Shown here in pieces: positions 37,541-49,690 of a stretch of 64,000 bases of DNA. Origin of the DNA: Hetaerina americana. Its lineage: Eukaryota > Arthropoda > Insecta > Odonata > Calopterygidae. The notes under the pieces were generated by a model. The model made no database searches and had not been told where the DNA came from. It worked only from the letters and a program-made list of their open reading frames with translations. The stretch spans positions 45,230,475 through 45,294,474 of the forward strand of contig JAKTNV010000003.1 in the NCBI GenBank assembly GCA_022747635.1, in the 5' to 3' direction. The position numbers and the translations under genes are program-made. Positions within the stretch are counted from its first letter, which is position 1; the number at the start of each line of letters is the position of its first letter.

Positions 37541-37657
37541 CATACATATGTATGTGTATGTATCTACGTATATATAAAAAATACATATATATATGTGTAT
37601 ACACATACACGTAGAGGGCTGTACCTAATTTGTGTCAACTTCCTATGAATTTATGAA

Positions 37658-37660
<3 letters not shown>

Positions 37661-37733
<73 letters not shown>
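37661..37733. repeat. (TA)n microsatellite
   Basis: About 73 bp of uninterrupted AT dinucleotide repeat. Confidence 0.98.
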
Positions 37734-37736
<3 letters not shown>

Positions 37737-37898
37737 TAACAAATATATATAAAAACATATAAAACCATAAACGCAGTAATTAGCCCTAAGATCGGTATGG
37801 TAGGTGATGATAAAGTTCACCAAGCACTAAGCCAGACGTCGCGTGAAGTTCACACATAAGGGTAGGGGGCCAGTTTATTTTCCTGTTGAATATATACA

Positions 37899-37918
37899 TG
37901 TGTGTGTGTGTATATATA

Positions 37919-37963
<45 letters not shown>
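37899..37963. repeat. (TG)n(TA)n compound microsatellite
   Basis: A short TG run followed by TA repeats with single extra T interruptions, adjoining the left arm of the palindrome. Confidence 0.95.
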
Positions 37964-38138
37964 ACAAATATATAAAAACACAGATGTAGATTTTTAGAAT
38001 ATAGAGACACAAAGAAAGGACACTCACAATTTGTTATTTTGAAAGGACACTCACAATTTGTTAAATAACAAATTGTGAGTGTCCTTTCTTTGTGTCTCTA
38101 TATTCTAAAAATCTACATCTGTGTTTTTATATATTTGT
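37964..38138. repeat. Perfect inverted repeat, 76-bp arms, 23-bp spacer
   Basis: 37,964-38,039 is the exact reverse complement of 38,063-38,138. The spacer 38,040-38,062 repeats the inner end of the left arm: 23 bp starting GAAAGGACACTCACAATTTG occur at 38,014 and again at 38,041. The structure lies between TA repeats and could extrude as a cruciform. It may come from template switching at a stalled fork, or be a library or assembly fold-back artefact. Confidence 0.97.
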
Positions 38139-38169
38139 GTGTCGCCGATGAGCGTTCCATTTCGAAGAT

Positions 38170-38175
<6 letters not shown>

Positions 38176-38234
<59 letters not shown>
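38176..38234. repeat. (TA)n microsatellite
   Basis: About 59 bp of uninterrupted TA repeat on the right side of the palindrome. Confidence 0.98.
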
Positions 38235-38237
<3 letters not shown>

Positions 38238-39089
38238 TAGAAATTTGCCACCGATTATTTATGACCCTTAGAGAAACTTTCAGGACGTAACTTGCGGTTG
38301 ACTAGATTGTCTACACAAAACGTTGTTATTATTAAGTCCAGGACTAGCTGGCGGAGTGCTACTGCAGCATCAAACTTTTGTTTATGCACGATGTCGGGCT
38401 CTGCTGCCGTGAAAAGCAGTTTTTACCGCGGCTTAATTCACAAATTTTGGTTTCTATTAATTTTCACAAATATAGCTGTTTTTCAGTATTCACCCTAGAG
38501 ACTAATAGAGGAACTCATATCACTTTCGTGGATAACCCTGAGCAATTGATTACTTTCTTTCAACCAACCCAGTTGTTCTCCCTGAAGACTTAGTTTTTCT
38601 TATTGAATAATGTTTTTTCCATCGGTCACAATGAAAATTAAGAGAACATTTCAAAGATGAGGATACATTTTACGAAGAGTATTTTTATCCTCGACGATCC
38701 AAAAAATGGTATACGTGACATTATATTCTTCGCTATTTATAAACAAGACGTATTATACTTCTATGATTCCGAAATACCCTCAATATTTACTTCTTTAAAT
38801 CATAAGGAACTTAAAACGGGCAATATCACCCAGGAAAGGTTTTCGTGACCTCTTCCCCTAACACAAAAAAATACGAAGTGTTTTTTTCTGTCCGCATACA
38901 CAATAAATTCATGAAGTACTAGGCTAAGGGAGCAAGGCAAGAGAAAAACAGCTAAAAATTATGCGCTCTTAACCAAGTTTCCACGCCAGAACCTTCGGGA
39001 ACAATATGAAAAGGATGACAGTTGTAGTAGAGTACGGTTGTGACACAAATAGTTTAGAGCAAAACTTGGGAATCACAACCGTTACATAA
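38235..39089. other. Non-coding stretch
   Basis: No recognised feature between the microsatellite cluster and the GC-rich block. Confidence 0.4.
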
Positions 39090-40290
39090 AACCATCAGGA
39101 CGTCTACAGCACGTGTTCGCATCTTTGCCGACGCTTCCGGCAATTTGAAAACAAGCAGCATCGTGAAAACAAACGACCACTCTTCTCGCCCCAGCGGAGG
39201 GCACACCCACTACTTTTCGCACTGCCTCCACCCACTTTCCGCTAATCGCACGCCGGAGAGCGGCACGTGGGACGGCGGCTAGAAACTGAGGCGGTGAGAG
39301 TGAACGGAGGAGAGATGTTACGGGAAGAGGAGAGGATGAAGGAGGAGACGAGAGACGCGGGAGAGATCGAGAGGAGTTTCGAGTGCAAGAGCCGGTGGAA
39401 GGCGAGAGGGGGGACTTGAGGGTGGGGCGGAGGGGGTGAAGAGGGAGGCGCCGAGAGACGGCGTCGAGGGGCGGGGCGGAGTGGCGTGAAAGTTGAAAAG
39501 CAGACGGGAGGGAAGGATCGGGAGGGGGGGGGAGGGATGAAAGAAAGGGAGAGGATATTGCTCTCGACCTTGACTGACAAGAGCGTGATGTTGCGGAAAA
39601 AAATGGCGAAACGAAACACAGAAAGCACGAAAAAAAATGAAAACGGGAAGGGGCGATCCACCAGACAGATTCCGAGCATGCGAGAGCGAAGGGGAGCGCA
39701 TGCGCGAAGGATTCCGTCCATCTCTCTTCATCCGTCACTCACTCACTCTCACTCTCTCTCATAAACACACAGACCAGCACGCACACGAATACAGGGTCCC
39801 AGATGGACCCAAAACGATCCGCCTCCATAACGACTATAAACCCCTTACTCAACCGGAAGTTGAGATTGATTTAATTTTTCCCTTTCGCCCGTCCGTGGAT
39901 GTAGTGGATGGAGCGAGGCGGGAGGGGGAGAGCTTGCGGAGTTTGGGTGGCGGCCCAGACATCCGCGGGGCGACGGGTGGAAGGAGGGGAGGAAGAGACG
40001 TGATTAAAAGCAAACGTGTTTCATTTGATGACGGCGAGAGATCCGCGGAATGCGGTCGCTATTTATAAGCTAATTGGTGGACCGAGGAATGGTGGTGATA
40101 ATGGGGGGGGGGGAGATCCGGGAGGGCGTTGGGAGGGGCGAGGGATCGAGAGTACGATAAACGGGACGTAGAAAAGAGCCAGATGAAAAGCACACAGTCC
40201 ACTGCTGGGCGGAACTAATACTGAATTAAAGCCAATGCGGGTGATTGATTGCGGGGTGGTCCGGCGGACTGATGGCAACGACTGTTTCTG
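39090..40290. promoter_or_regulatory. GC/CpG-rich island, candidate promoter or first-exon region
   Basis: Strong GC and CpG content stands out from AT-rich flanks, with purine runs and a run of 11 G near 40,103. A perfect NRF1-type palindrome GCGCATGCGC lies at 39,696-39,705. Open frames on both strands here are low-complexity Ser/Pro or Arg/Glu readings of GA/CT-rich DNA, not proteins. It could hold a 5' exon of RAD54L2 (minus) or a promoter of a neighbour on the plus strand. Direction is unknown. Confidence 0.45.
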
Positions 40291-43200
40291 TTTTTGCCCG
40301 CCGGACGATTAAGCGCGAAAATGTAACTGACCAAAAATTTCTTTTTTTTGGTACACCAATAAAGGCCAGCTCCAAACGATTTCGAGGATTTATTGGCCCG
40401 TCGAAAACAAAACTACTCTTCGCAAAAATTCCTTCCCTGCGTGGTTTTAGCGCACTATTTAAATCGTGGAAAATGAATGCAAAATAAATGAGAAAGGTAA
40501 CACATTACACCTCCTGAGAAAAGGAAAGCAATTCAGCTACTGGAACAAAACTACTGATCTACATGGTGTGACGATGGGGATGTACATACGCCCGGAAAGG
40601 AGAAATTTCAGATTTATTCTCGTAAGAAGAGAAAATGTGTTCTTCGCAGTTTTACTCGTACCAAATAGACGAGAGATCTTCACAGACTCTGATCGCAACG
40701 GATTTCACTTTACATTTTAATTTGAAGAAGAAACTACTGCCGATATGTAAGTCTTTAGGCACAAAATTTGATCCTTATTTTACAATAAATTCTACAAAAA
40801 CAAAATAATAAGTCAAATTTTTGGAAAAAACAGTCATATAATTGCCACCAATTTACGTAGAAGTCAGACGAACAGGGAAATACTTTTACAAGTACTATTG
40901 GGTGAAATTTGAAATCGGTCAGCAATGTACGTATTACATATGCAAAATATCAACGCTAAAACATTTTTCAATGCACAACTCACTTTTCAGCCCCTTAAGA
41001 GTTTTACGCTCCCCCACTTTCATCTAACGTACATGCCTTCTTTTCCCTCTCCTCTTCTTAATTAACATGCTCACTTTTATTACAACACAACTATTCAATA
41101 CCTCTCAATAACCACCACCCAAATATTTGTCTCCACAAATTTTCTTCGTTGCTTTCCGATCTATTCTATACGACACTTTCTGTCAGCAAAGTTAAGCGCT
41201 AAAAATATATCCTGGCATATGCTGAGGGGAAGGAGGGAGGAGGACCAGAAATGAATTGTTTCCTGTCTTCCTCCTTATCTAGCTTATTACTTGCATTCTT
41301 CTCCACAAATGAATCGCATCATCTCCCAATTTACACTCTAGAACTTGCCTCAAAGGTCCATTTTTGCTGTATACAACACAATTACCCATATTAAATCCGT
41401 GAATAATCTTTATATAGTCTCTGCCATAAATCTCGTTACTCGGTGCCATATGATAACCGAAGCAATTAAAACTCCAAGCGCAGTAGTGAGTTATCATCGA
41501 TGAGCCTTGTTAAACTGGTGAACACTTTCATATACTGCTTAGTCTTACTAAAAATTGGGGTAGTTTCATAGATCGACTATTTTGAAATGCGTCCTACGCG
41601 GCAAAACGCTCCAATATAGCACCTGCTTCTACTCTACGGTATTCTCACTTCTCTATTAAACAAAATGAAACATCACCATACATTTTACGCCGACAACTTC
41701 TCGTTCCAGCAGCCAAAGAGATAGATACGTGAGAGGTGGCAGAGATTCGATATCCACAGGTTGTAGGTTTGCCTCCACGGACACATGAAAGAGTAATTAG
41801 AGTTTGAAGCGACTGAATTTAAAAGAAACACTAATTGGTATTTGTAAGTCGTTCGTTGCTCTATACGTCGGAAAGGGCTGAGTCAGGAAATAATAATTCG
41901 CGTACCACATCCAGGAAAACTGCATCTGCATAATTTATCAAGAATCTTTGACTGAGCAGAGTGATTCCATTCCATGATTTTGGTTAACAGTTAACTCATA
42001 CGGCAATAGATTTACACCGCAGAGCACAGCGATTAATGACGTAATTGTATTCATGAAAGCTATTTTCACTCATAAAAGTGGAAACTTTACGGTAGATAAG
42101 GCTGAACGTATTAATTATTATAGGAGACCAAGAGAACAAATAGCATGTCAGAGAGCGCAATTATACAGGTAGAAAGTCTATGAATCTTATGTTCTCTATA
42201 GCTACGTTTAAATTTGTTAAAAAATATAATTTGAATGAATGTTATTCCAGAGAACTTGCATTCTGACAAATAGGTGCTGCATAAGATAATTCATTTATTT
42301 GACACCCACGTTCGATTTGAGAGTTCATCAAATTTAGATTAAAAATCGCTACGGATACGTATTTCATGGAAGGAGTTTGTGAATTGAATGAAATATTTCT
42401 CCAAAACATTACAACATTACCCGTTGCGGTAAAAGATAACCCGCGAGGTATTTATACAAATAATACTGTATTTGGGAACCAGCTCAATAGAAATTTAGCG
42501 GAGCTTCAAAAATACAAGCTCAAAAATACTTACAACTAAGATATTGTGGAATTTTGATCCTGATACTCGTAGTTATTTGGTGAAAAAAATGGTCTAGAAA
42601 GAGGACACTAGGTCACATGAGGTCTCCGCCTTGGAAAATTTCCCGAAAAAACTTCACCCTAGAGTCATTAAGTTTGTAGTAAATTTTATTTAGAGGTAAT
42701 ACATACCAAACTATTGCAAGTCATTCCAAGTCCAGACCCTCAAGAGCTGGGTCACTGAGATAAACATCAGCTGCAATTCAAGAGAAAATGATGATTGCTC
42801 TATTTGTGCACACAACGCTCAGGATCTAAACGAAGACCCCGGTTTCTTCACCTCATACCGAAAGAAATATCAGGTTCCCTATTGCTCACGTTGCCTTTCG
42901 ACCGAGTGAGTGAAGCGACCTAATTAAAAACATAACGTTGCACATGGAAATAACCAGAGTTTAAGAACAGGTGATCTATAATGACAAGAAAAATCAGCTT
43001 TAGCCGTCTCAATAAAGTGCAGGAGCAATGCGTGAGGCTGTGCTGCCATTTTTAAGTGCTTAAGATTTCAAGCAATAGAATAAAAAAATAGCTCTAGACT
43101 ACTCCCAAGCTCATGGAGGATAAAACTTTTCCACGATACACGAGTCGAGAGCCGAGAGTTAAGTATGAGTCAAAGTCTATGCACACTTGCATTCTCTTGG

Positions 43201-43307
43201 TGTGAGTATAACATAAACACTAATTTGTGGGAAACGAAAATTGCTGTCTACATATGGTAACATTCATTCCATAAAATAGCATAATCAGGGCTAAGGTACT
43301 GGACTTG
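40291..43307. other. Non-coding stretch
   Basis: AT-rich without recognisable genes. The 40,245-40,720 plus frames and the 41,279-41,497 minus frame carry no motif. Confidence 0.4.
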
Positions 43308-43540
43308 GCCGGCCCCGGTGGCGGCGGGGAAACACCCTCGCCTGCCAATCCAAAGGTCGCGGGTTAGAGTCCCGCCTAGGTGGGTTTTTCTCCACCTAGG
43401 CGTGGATGGATGTTTGTGATTGCCTTTATTGTAATGTATAAGGTTAGGTGGAAGAAGGGACAATGAAGTCTCAATCTCACCCAAATGAAGTCGTAGAATA
43501 ATTAAGGAGGTCCTTAAAGGAATAATACTAACAAATCAAT
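43308..43540 (+). repeat. tRNA-derived SINE, plus strand
   Basis: The head CCGGCCCCGGTGGCGGCGG is followed by CTCGCCTGCCAA and GGTCGCGGGTTAGAGTCCCG, a near-perfect B box (43,362-43,372) with one change from GGTTCGAGTCC. A perfect 11-bp stem follows: CGCCTAGGTGG (43,373-43,383) pairs with CCACCTAGGCG (43,392-43,402). The body continues with GTGATTGCCTTTATTGTAATG to about 43,540. The A box is damaged, so this copy is probably not transcribed. Confidence 0.75.
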
Positions 43541-43722
43541 AATCAAGATAAACGCTCGGAGTATTTCCACGCACAAGTGTGCGCAAAAATACTTTGTATT
43601 CTTCATTCCTCAAGTTGAATTTCCACGTAGTCAGGCCTGATACCATCGAGTTTATGAATGCTCTTATCAAATAACAGAGAGGGCTGTCTGAAAAGGACGT
43701 TAATCAATTTCCAGTAAATCTA

Positions 43723-44651
43723 CGGGGTGTAGTCGAAAATTACGGGCCAGGTATTTATAATTAAATAATGGCGGGTCATATCAAAGTAGTACGAGTACAG
43801 CGCCATCAATTGATTGTTTCCGAAGCAACCGAACTTATTGTTTTCATTTAGTAGTTGTTGGCCAGCCGAGGAATGCAGATTATGATGTCCGCGAAAGTTG
43901 TTGCTCCAGCCAGTTGCGAAATGCGCGCAGTGATTCGACTTTCGCGAGCAAAAGGATCATCGGCTGCCCAAATTCATCGGGAGCTGTGCCTAGTTTATGG
44001 ATCTTAATTAATGCGTGAAGGAACGAATAGACAATGGAGTCGAGACTTCAAAAATCGCTGCAAAAACGTGCATGATGAAGAGCATAGTGAAAGGCCTAGT
44101 ATCCAGGCCAAAAAAATCGTTCAACCAGTGGACCAAGAACTCCAACCTGATCGACGATTTGTGTTCTGGCTAGTAAATTTACTCTTTTTGAACGCACTAG
44201 TATTTACACGATTGTAACGGAAAAGCTGGGATATCACAAAATGTATGCAAGGTGGGTACAGAAAATACTTGCCGACCAACATAAAGAGCAAAGAATGTTG
44301 AGTGGATGAGCGTTTTTGAACCGCTATCAAGAAGACGGAAATGACCTGACCTTGCACCCAGCGACTATTTCTTCTTCTTGCACTAGAAACAGTGGCTTGG
44401 TGGACATCGGTTTGAAGACGACGAGAAACTCAATACCACCGTTGTCAACAGGTTCAACTCACAGGCGTCGAACTTTTAAACTAAAGGATTTACGAAACGG
44501 TTGCAACGTTACGAAAAGTGTTTAGAAGTGAACGGCGGTTAGTACGGAAAAGTAAAGTAGGTTTGTGGGGAAGTAAAACCGTCAATAAAAACTTTTTCTA
44601 GCGAAATTATGCCTTATGGTCAAACGGCCCTGAATTTTCGAATGTGCCTCG
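43723..44651 (+). mobile_element. Internally deleted mariner (929 bp) with TA target duplication
   Basis: Terminal repeats of about 26 bp (19 of 26 matching, both containing CGAAAATT then GGGCC) lie at 43,723-43,748 and 44,626-44,651, flanked by TA at 43,721-43,722 and 44,652-44,653. Inside is the transposase N-terminus (VIRLSRAKGSSAAQIHREL, QWSRDFKNRCKNVHDEEHSE) with a stop, then QHKEQRMLSG and FLNRYQEDGNDL near 44,270-44,345. It then jumps to C-terminal text ending RLQRYEKCLEVNG near 44,500-44,540. The catalytic middle is lost, so it can only move if another transposase acts on it. Confidence 0.85.
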
Positions 44652-46037
44652 TATCATCAAATCTTCCGAGTAAAAATGAATGCTTATTTATGATCGCACT
44701 ATTCAAAGAACGATGCAACGGCATGTGATTTGGTAAGTGAAAAAATTAATCTTCTCATTATTGAAAAAGTCGGAACAAATATAATAAAGTGGGCAAAAAC
44801 GGGTACTTTGATCGCGGATTTATAAATAAGATCCAGACCATGTGCCCTAAAAATCATTCTCGGGGTTTCTCAGAACACAGAAAAGTTAACGCGGGAGAGG
44901 AAATGAAATTTCTAAGTGTCTGAAGCGGCCAGGTTGGTCAATACCAGGCATGAGAGGTCTGGCTGAAATTAACAGATAGACGACGTAATTTTCAAAATTA
45001 TCAAAAACACTACAGAAATCAATGATTTACTCCTGAATTATTAGGTCGATATTCAGCGCAGAGTTTATAAACCAAGACAATAAAAGTTTATTAACTCTTC
45101 ACATCCATCAATTGAAAGAGAGACCGTACTTTTCCACAGAATTTAGCAAGTATCACCGTGTTATACGAAACCAAATAAATTCTGAGGAAAAGTAAGTTCT
45201 CCCTTTAATTTGATGGATATACAAAATTTACACCAAGTGAAGATTCAAAATGTAAGGTTTAATTCACAGTTAAAAAATGAAATAAAATTCATAACTGCGA
45301 ATGTGATGCCACAAATTCCCACTGCAATTTTCATGATGCACAATTACATTTATTGATAATGAAATGAAACCATCAGCGCTATGTTCTGACTGAAATTTGG
45401 AAACTTTCTAAACCATTCCACGGATTAAATTAGCTACCAACTCCGATTTTATTTCATAAATAGGAATTGGCATTTCATATTTTAGCAAAACTAACTCACC
45501 AAACATATGACAAGGCATCTCAGACAGGACAGAAATGTCGACCCTAGAGATATTCAGGCAAATCACACTATACAATTTAAACCGTATGTGAAGCCGATCA
45601 GTGGAATCAAATTAATCATTATTCTCAATGTTTTAACGTCCCAAGTTGTAAATTTAAAAGATTTTGCGGAGAACACGCCTGAACCATTTTAAACCATAAA
45701 CTCCTCTATGTCCAACAAAACCTCAAATCATTCGCTAACTAAACTACTTACGTGCAAACACAGTCGTTATTCTCTCAAAATATTTTAAAGTTTATGCAAT
45801 CACTATTTGGTACAGAACTTTATTCATGCAACGTAGCCTAAATAAAAAAAGGCTAAAATGCTCTAACTGGAATATATAATATGAATAAACTGTTTCGCTA
45901 ACGCTACAATATCGCTCAAAGTTGCCACTTACTGTATGACAGGGTTGGCACGAGCTAAAACTAGCAAAATTCCGATGGGAATCCATTTAGAGTAATAAAA
46001 CAGTTTCTAGCGTGACTTGGTGGAAAATCTTCAAACT
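44652..46037. other. Non-coding stretch
   Basis: No recognised gene or repeat. Confidence 0.4.
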
Positions 46038-46137
46038 GAAATTGAAAATAAACAATTTGGCTTTACCACATAGAACATTTTTTATACACATAGAAAAATT
46101 TCTATGTGGAAAAGCCAAGTTGTTTATTTTCAATTTC
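46038..46137. repeat. Imperfect hairpin, 38-bp arms with 24-nt loop
   Basis: 46,038-46,075 and 46,100-46,137 are reverse complements with two mismatches in 38. The outer flanks still pair loosely (TCTTCAAAC near 46,029 and GAGGTTTGG near 46,150). It could be a small hairpin-type MITE or a precursor-like RNA hairpin. No TA or other target duplication is evident. Confidence 0.85.
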
Positions 46138-48779
46138 AATCCATTTTGAGGTTTGGTAAAAATATGAAATATAACTAATAAAATTAGTACTCATAATATT
46201 AGTACTATTTCGCATAGGAGAGGGAGAACCCAGATGATACGTCAAGTACTGACATGAGGTAGGTAATGCCAGACGTCAAAAGCGATAAAATATATGAAAG
46301 CTTGGAGAGGTGAGGTAATGCGGTAATGGACTAGAGAGCGGACTGCACATCAATTCCAGAAATGATGACCTAAGATGGTGCTAATGGCAGGGCGTAGCCT
46401 CTCAAAGATCAAATAAGCCAGATTTTGAACCAACATGACCTAATAATCAACGCAATCCTTCAAAATAAATCCTGAAACGAAATTCGTGGCTAATTCACAT
46501 TTTTATTCACAGTTTTCAAAAGTTATGGCCAACTCACAGATTTCACGGCTGGGTGTCCTATCGGTATGCATCACTTAGCTTTAAAAACTTGATTAAATAA
46601 CATTTTAATACAAGTGTTTGTATCATTTTAAAAAGTATGAAAACTTTGTTAGTAGAACGTCCTACCTTAGGAGCAATGCAATCCATCACAGTCATCCGTT
46701 AAAATAACACCCATTACGAGAATGCAAATACACGAGTCTCCCTTACTTTTGAGAACCGTAAATCAAAGGTAACGACTCAGAGAGACTACTGATGAATATG
46801 CAAATACTTTTTATTCCTTTTTGAGACGAGTGATAAAGTCACTTTAGTATGGGCACATATTTCAGTAGCTGAATAAGTTAACAACCAAACAAACGCAGAG
46901 TGACACGATTCCTTGAAAATCATGGGTGTAAATTATGATTAAGGACACCAATAACTTGTCTCTGTAACTGCTACGTCGAGAAATACATGTTAGGCGAAAC
47001 ACATTGTCGAAAGCATTGCGTAACACAATGACACGCCATTCACCTATTTATATTAAGCACGAATCAGAATTCTCCAAATTTCCCAATTCCCTTACATGCC
47101 CAAGAAACGAGAAGGGCACTTTTTATACCGCTGTGGCGAAGAAAATAACTGGGTCCAAAAATAAACAAAACATCCATCACTTTTAACAAAACACTATCTT
47201 AAATAACGAATTCATTGTCAAAACAGAAAACAACTGCACCATCACTTTAAGAAAATATTATAATGACTCTAAAGAGTATGTTTACAGCAACTACAGAATA
47301 CGAAAATGAAAACGGGAAACCGGTGCGGATTTCCGCGCCAACGGAGAAAGGCACAAATCTAATGAGCGCGTCAGAGAATTACCTGAATGGAGAGCAAACA
47401 ATTAGGATCTATGCCATCTACATAAATATAAACAAAAACTTAAAATATACATATAAAATCGATTAACTGAATTTTTCATTACTTGAAAAGGATCATTGCA
47501 CGAAAAAAGACCCATTTTGGTCTAAACTGAAAACTTTTACACCATGTAATTTATATTGGTCTGAGGAGATAAACAACATATTCTGTATAATATTTCCACC
47601 AATCAATGCAACATGAATCTTGTATGCAATAATGTCACCGTTTGAAACTATTACTATTGATAGAATTTTATCTTCTTAAGAGTAAGGATATTAATATATG
47701 TAGCCTAATGGCAGAAAAATAATTGACAAAACGCTCTTAAGTAAACATTCGGGGTCATGATAGAAAGGTTACTTGAACGCGATGAAGCACTAGTGGGATC
47801 CATAAACAGAGAAAAAACAATTATACTGGGGAAAGGCCCTGTAATTACTATTATTTACGCGACAGGAAGTACCGAATATACAGAATTTTATCTACATTCA
47901 GATACAGAAGCTAAAATAACACCTTGGAACATTATCTTAGGAATTATGTAAGAATAAAAACATGGATACTTCAAAGGATAACGGACTCCATTAATGTCAA
48001 TGCAACTGCCGATTTAGGATAGCACGGTGTATTAAAACAAACAAATGAAATGTCGAAAAATCAATTCCCTTTGAAAGGAGATCATTCGTTATATTATTGA
48101 AAACAAACCAATTCATCTCAACCAAACAAAACCTCTACCACCAGCAACAAAATTTAATTGATAAATGGTTACTCTTTTCTACACCGTTATGATACTGCAA
48201 TTGAATTTAACTTTTCCGTGAAAAAATGAATTTCATTCATTTATTTTAAATATTAGAGAAGGTATTGTTTTACGAAATACGATTTTATGAGCAGTTTTTT
48301 GTTTCTAAATAAGTTTGCGACAATCATGATACGTCATAAGCAGAATAGAAGGTCGGTCATATAAAACTTCATTAATTGAACTAATATTAGGAAACGTGTA
48401 GTACATGACTATTTTTCAGTATAAATACCCGTAAGGAAATGAGAGGAATAATATAAAAAGGAGCTTTTTCATATCGAGGAAAAAAATAGCCAGACATTCA
48501 GTTAATAAATGGCTAAACTTCAGCAGCTCATTAAATGATAATAAACCCAAGTGCCAAAAATATATCGATAATCCTCTTCAACCAGAAACAATTCAGTAAA
48601 TAATGCCAATAACAGAGCTTCCACCCAAGAATTTACGTATTACATTTGTCTAAAAGAACTTATCATTTGGCGAAACCACGTGCCGGCGCCAAGGAGTACC
48701 TGCCTATTTAAAGAATCCCTAACAACTATTTGCTAATAAGTAACGCGAAAACATTTTTCCTTTATCCTATATTATTTCT
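46138..48779. other. Non-coding stretch
   Basis: AT-rich, with short open frames only (47,004-47,186, 47,263-47,466, 47,757-47,951), none recognisable. Confidence 0.4.
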
Positions 48780-49690
48780 TTCTTTATTTTTTCCGCCAAC
48801 CTTCATGCTTTAAAGAAAACCTTTTCTCTAACCCGCTTGCCTAACCTTGGCCCTTCTATCACGGTCTTCAGCATTCCACTACCTTTCTATATTTTCCTAA
48901 GACCCTTACTCTGCCTTTTTGGGATTTCCCCTAGTAACTTCCTCTCTTCCCCTACACCTTTTAAAAACTAGCATTTGTCTTTTTCTCCACCTGACTTATT
49001 TTCTCCATTCTCCGTCACAATCACATCACAGAAGCCTCCAATCTACGCTCCGTTCCCTTGACTCGAAGGCCAGGTCTTACGACCATTCAATCACTACGCT
49101 CTCTAATGAAGTCTTTACTAATCTTTTCTTCGCATCTTTACTCAGTGTACCCGTCATCAACCCTCTTCTTCCTGCAAATCTCATTCCCAAAGGCAATTAT
49201 TCTCCTTACACTACGACGCCCATTTTCCTCTAAAATACCACCCAAATACAATTGTACACGTACATTATTGTACACTGCTTCACCTGGTCCGGTTCATTCA
49301 CTCCTATATTTTTATCGTTTAACTTAGCTTTCATAGTTCTCGACAATCTCATTACTTTTACTTTCTTGCGGTGAATCCTCATCCCATACCTCTCGCAATG
49401 CTTCTGAGACGTACTCAATGCTAACTACAATCCCTTGGATTTATAGCTCCCAATTTCTTGATCATTAGAAAACCTAACTTAATCATACCGCAGCACATCG
49501 TTACTGCCATTTCAAGCCCTTCCCATGCTACTCTTAGCATTTCCTTAGCATATATGTTGAAAAGTACCACCGGTAACGGACAACCCTGTCTCACTCCCCA
49601 ACTAATAATCACTGCCCATCACAATTCTCCCTCAGCTACCCTTACCTTTGCTGCCTGATTCATGTAGATATACTGAAAACATTTAATTTG
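48780..49690 (-). mobile_element. RTE-like non-LTR retrotransposon fragment (RT and C-terminus)
   Basis: Minus-strand translation gives, in order, MNQAAKVRVAEGE (about 49,660), IISWGVRQGCPLPVVLFNIY (RT motif, about 49,600), a scrambled palm, ERYGMRIHRKKVKVMRLSRT (about 49,370), then further left LSKDAKKRLVKTSLESV (about 49,130) and a degenerate tail to about 48,800. It carries stops and frameshifts. The type resembles the relic at 12-14.5 kb but sits in the opposite orientation. Confidence 0.75.

Noticed and set aside
39082..40278. Open frames of 90-218 codons in the 39-40 kb island
   Set aside because: All are low-complexity readings of GA/CT-rich DNA with no motifs; several overlap in different frames.
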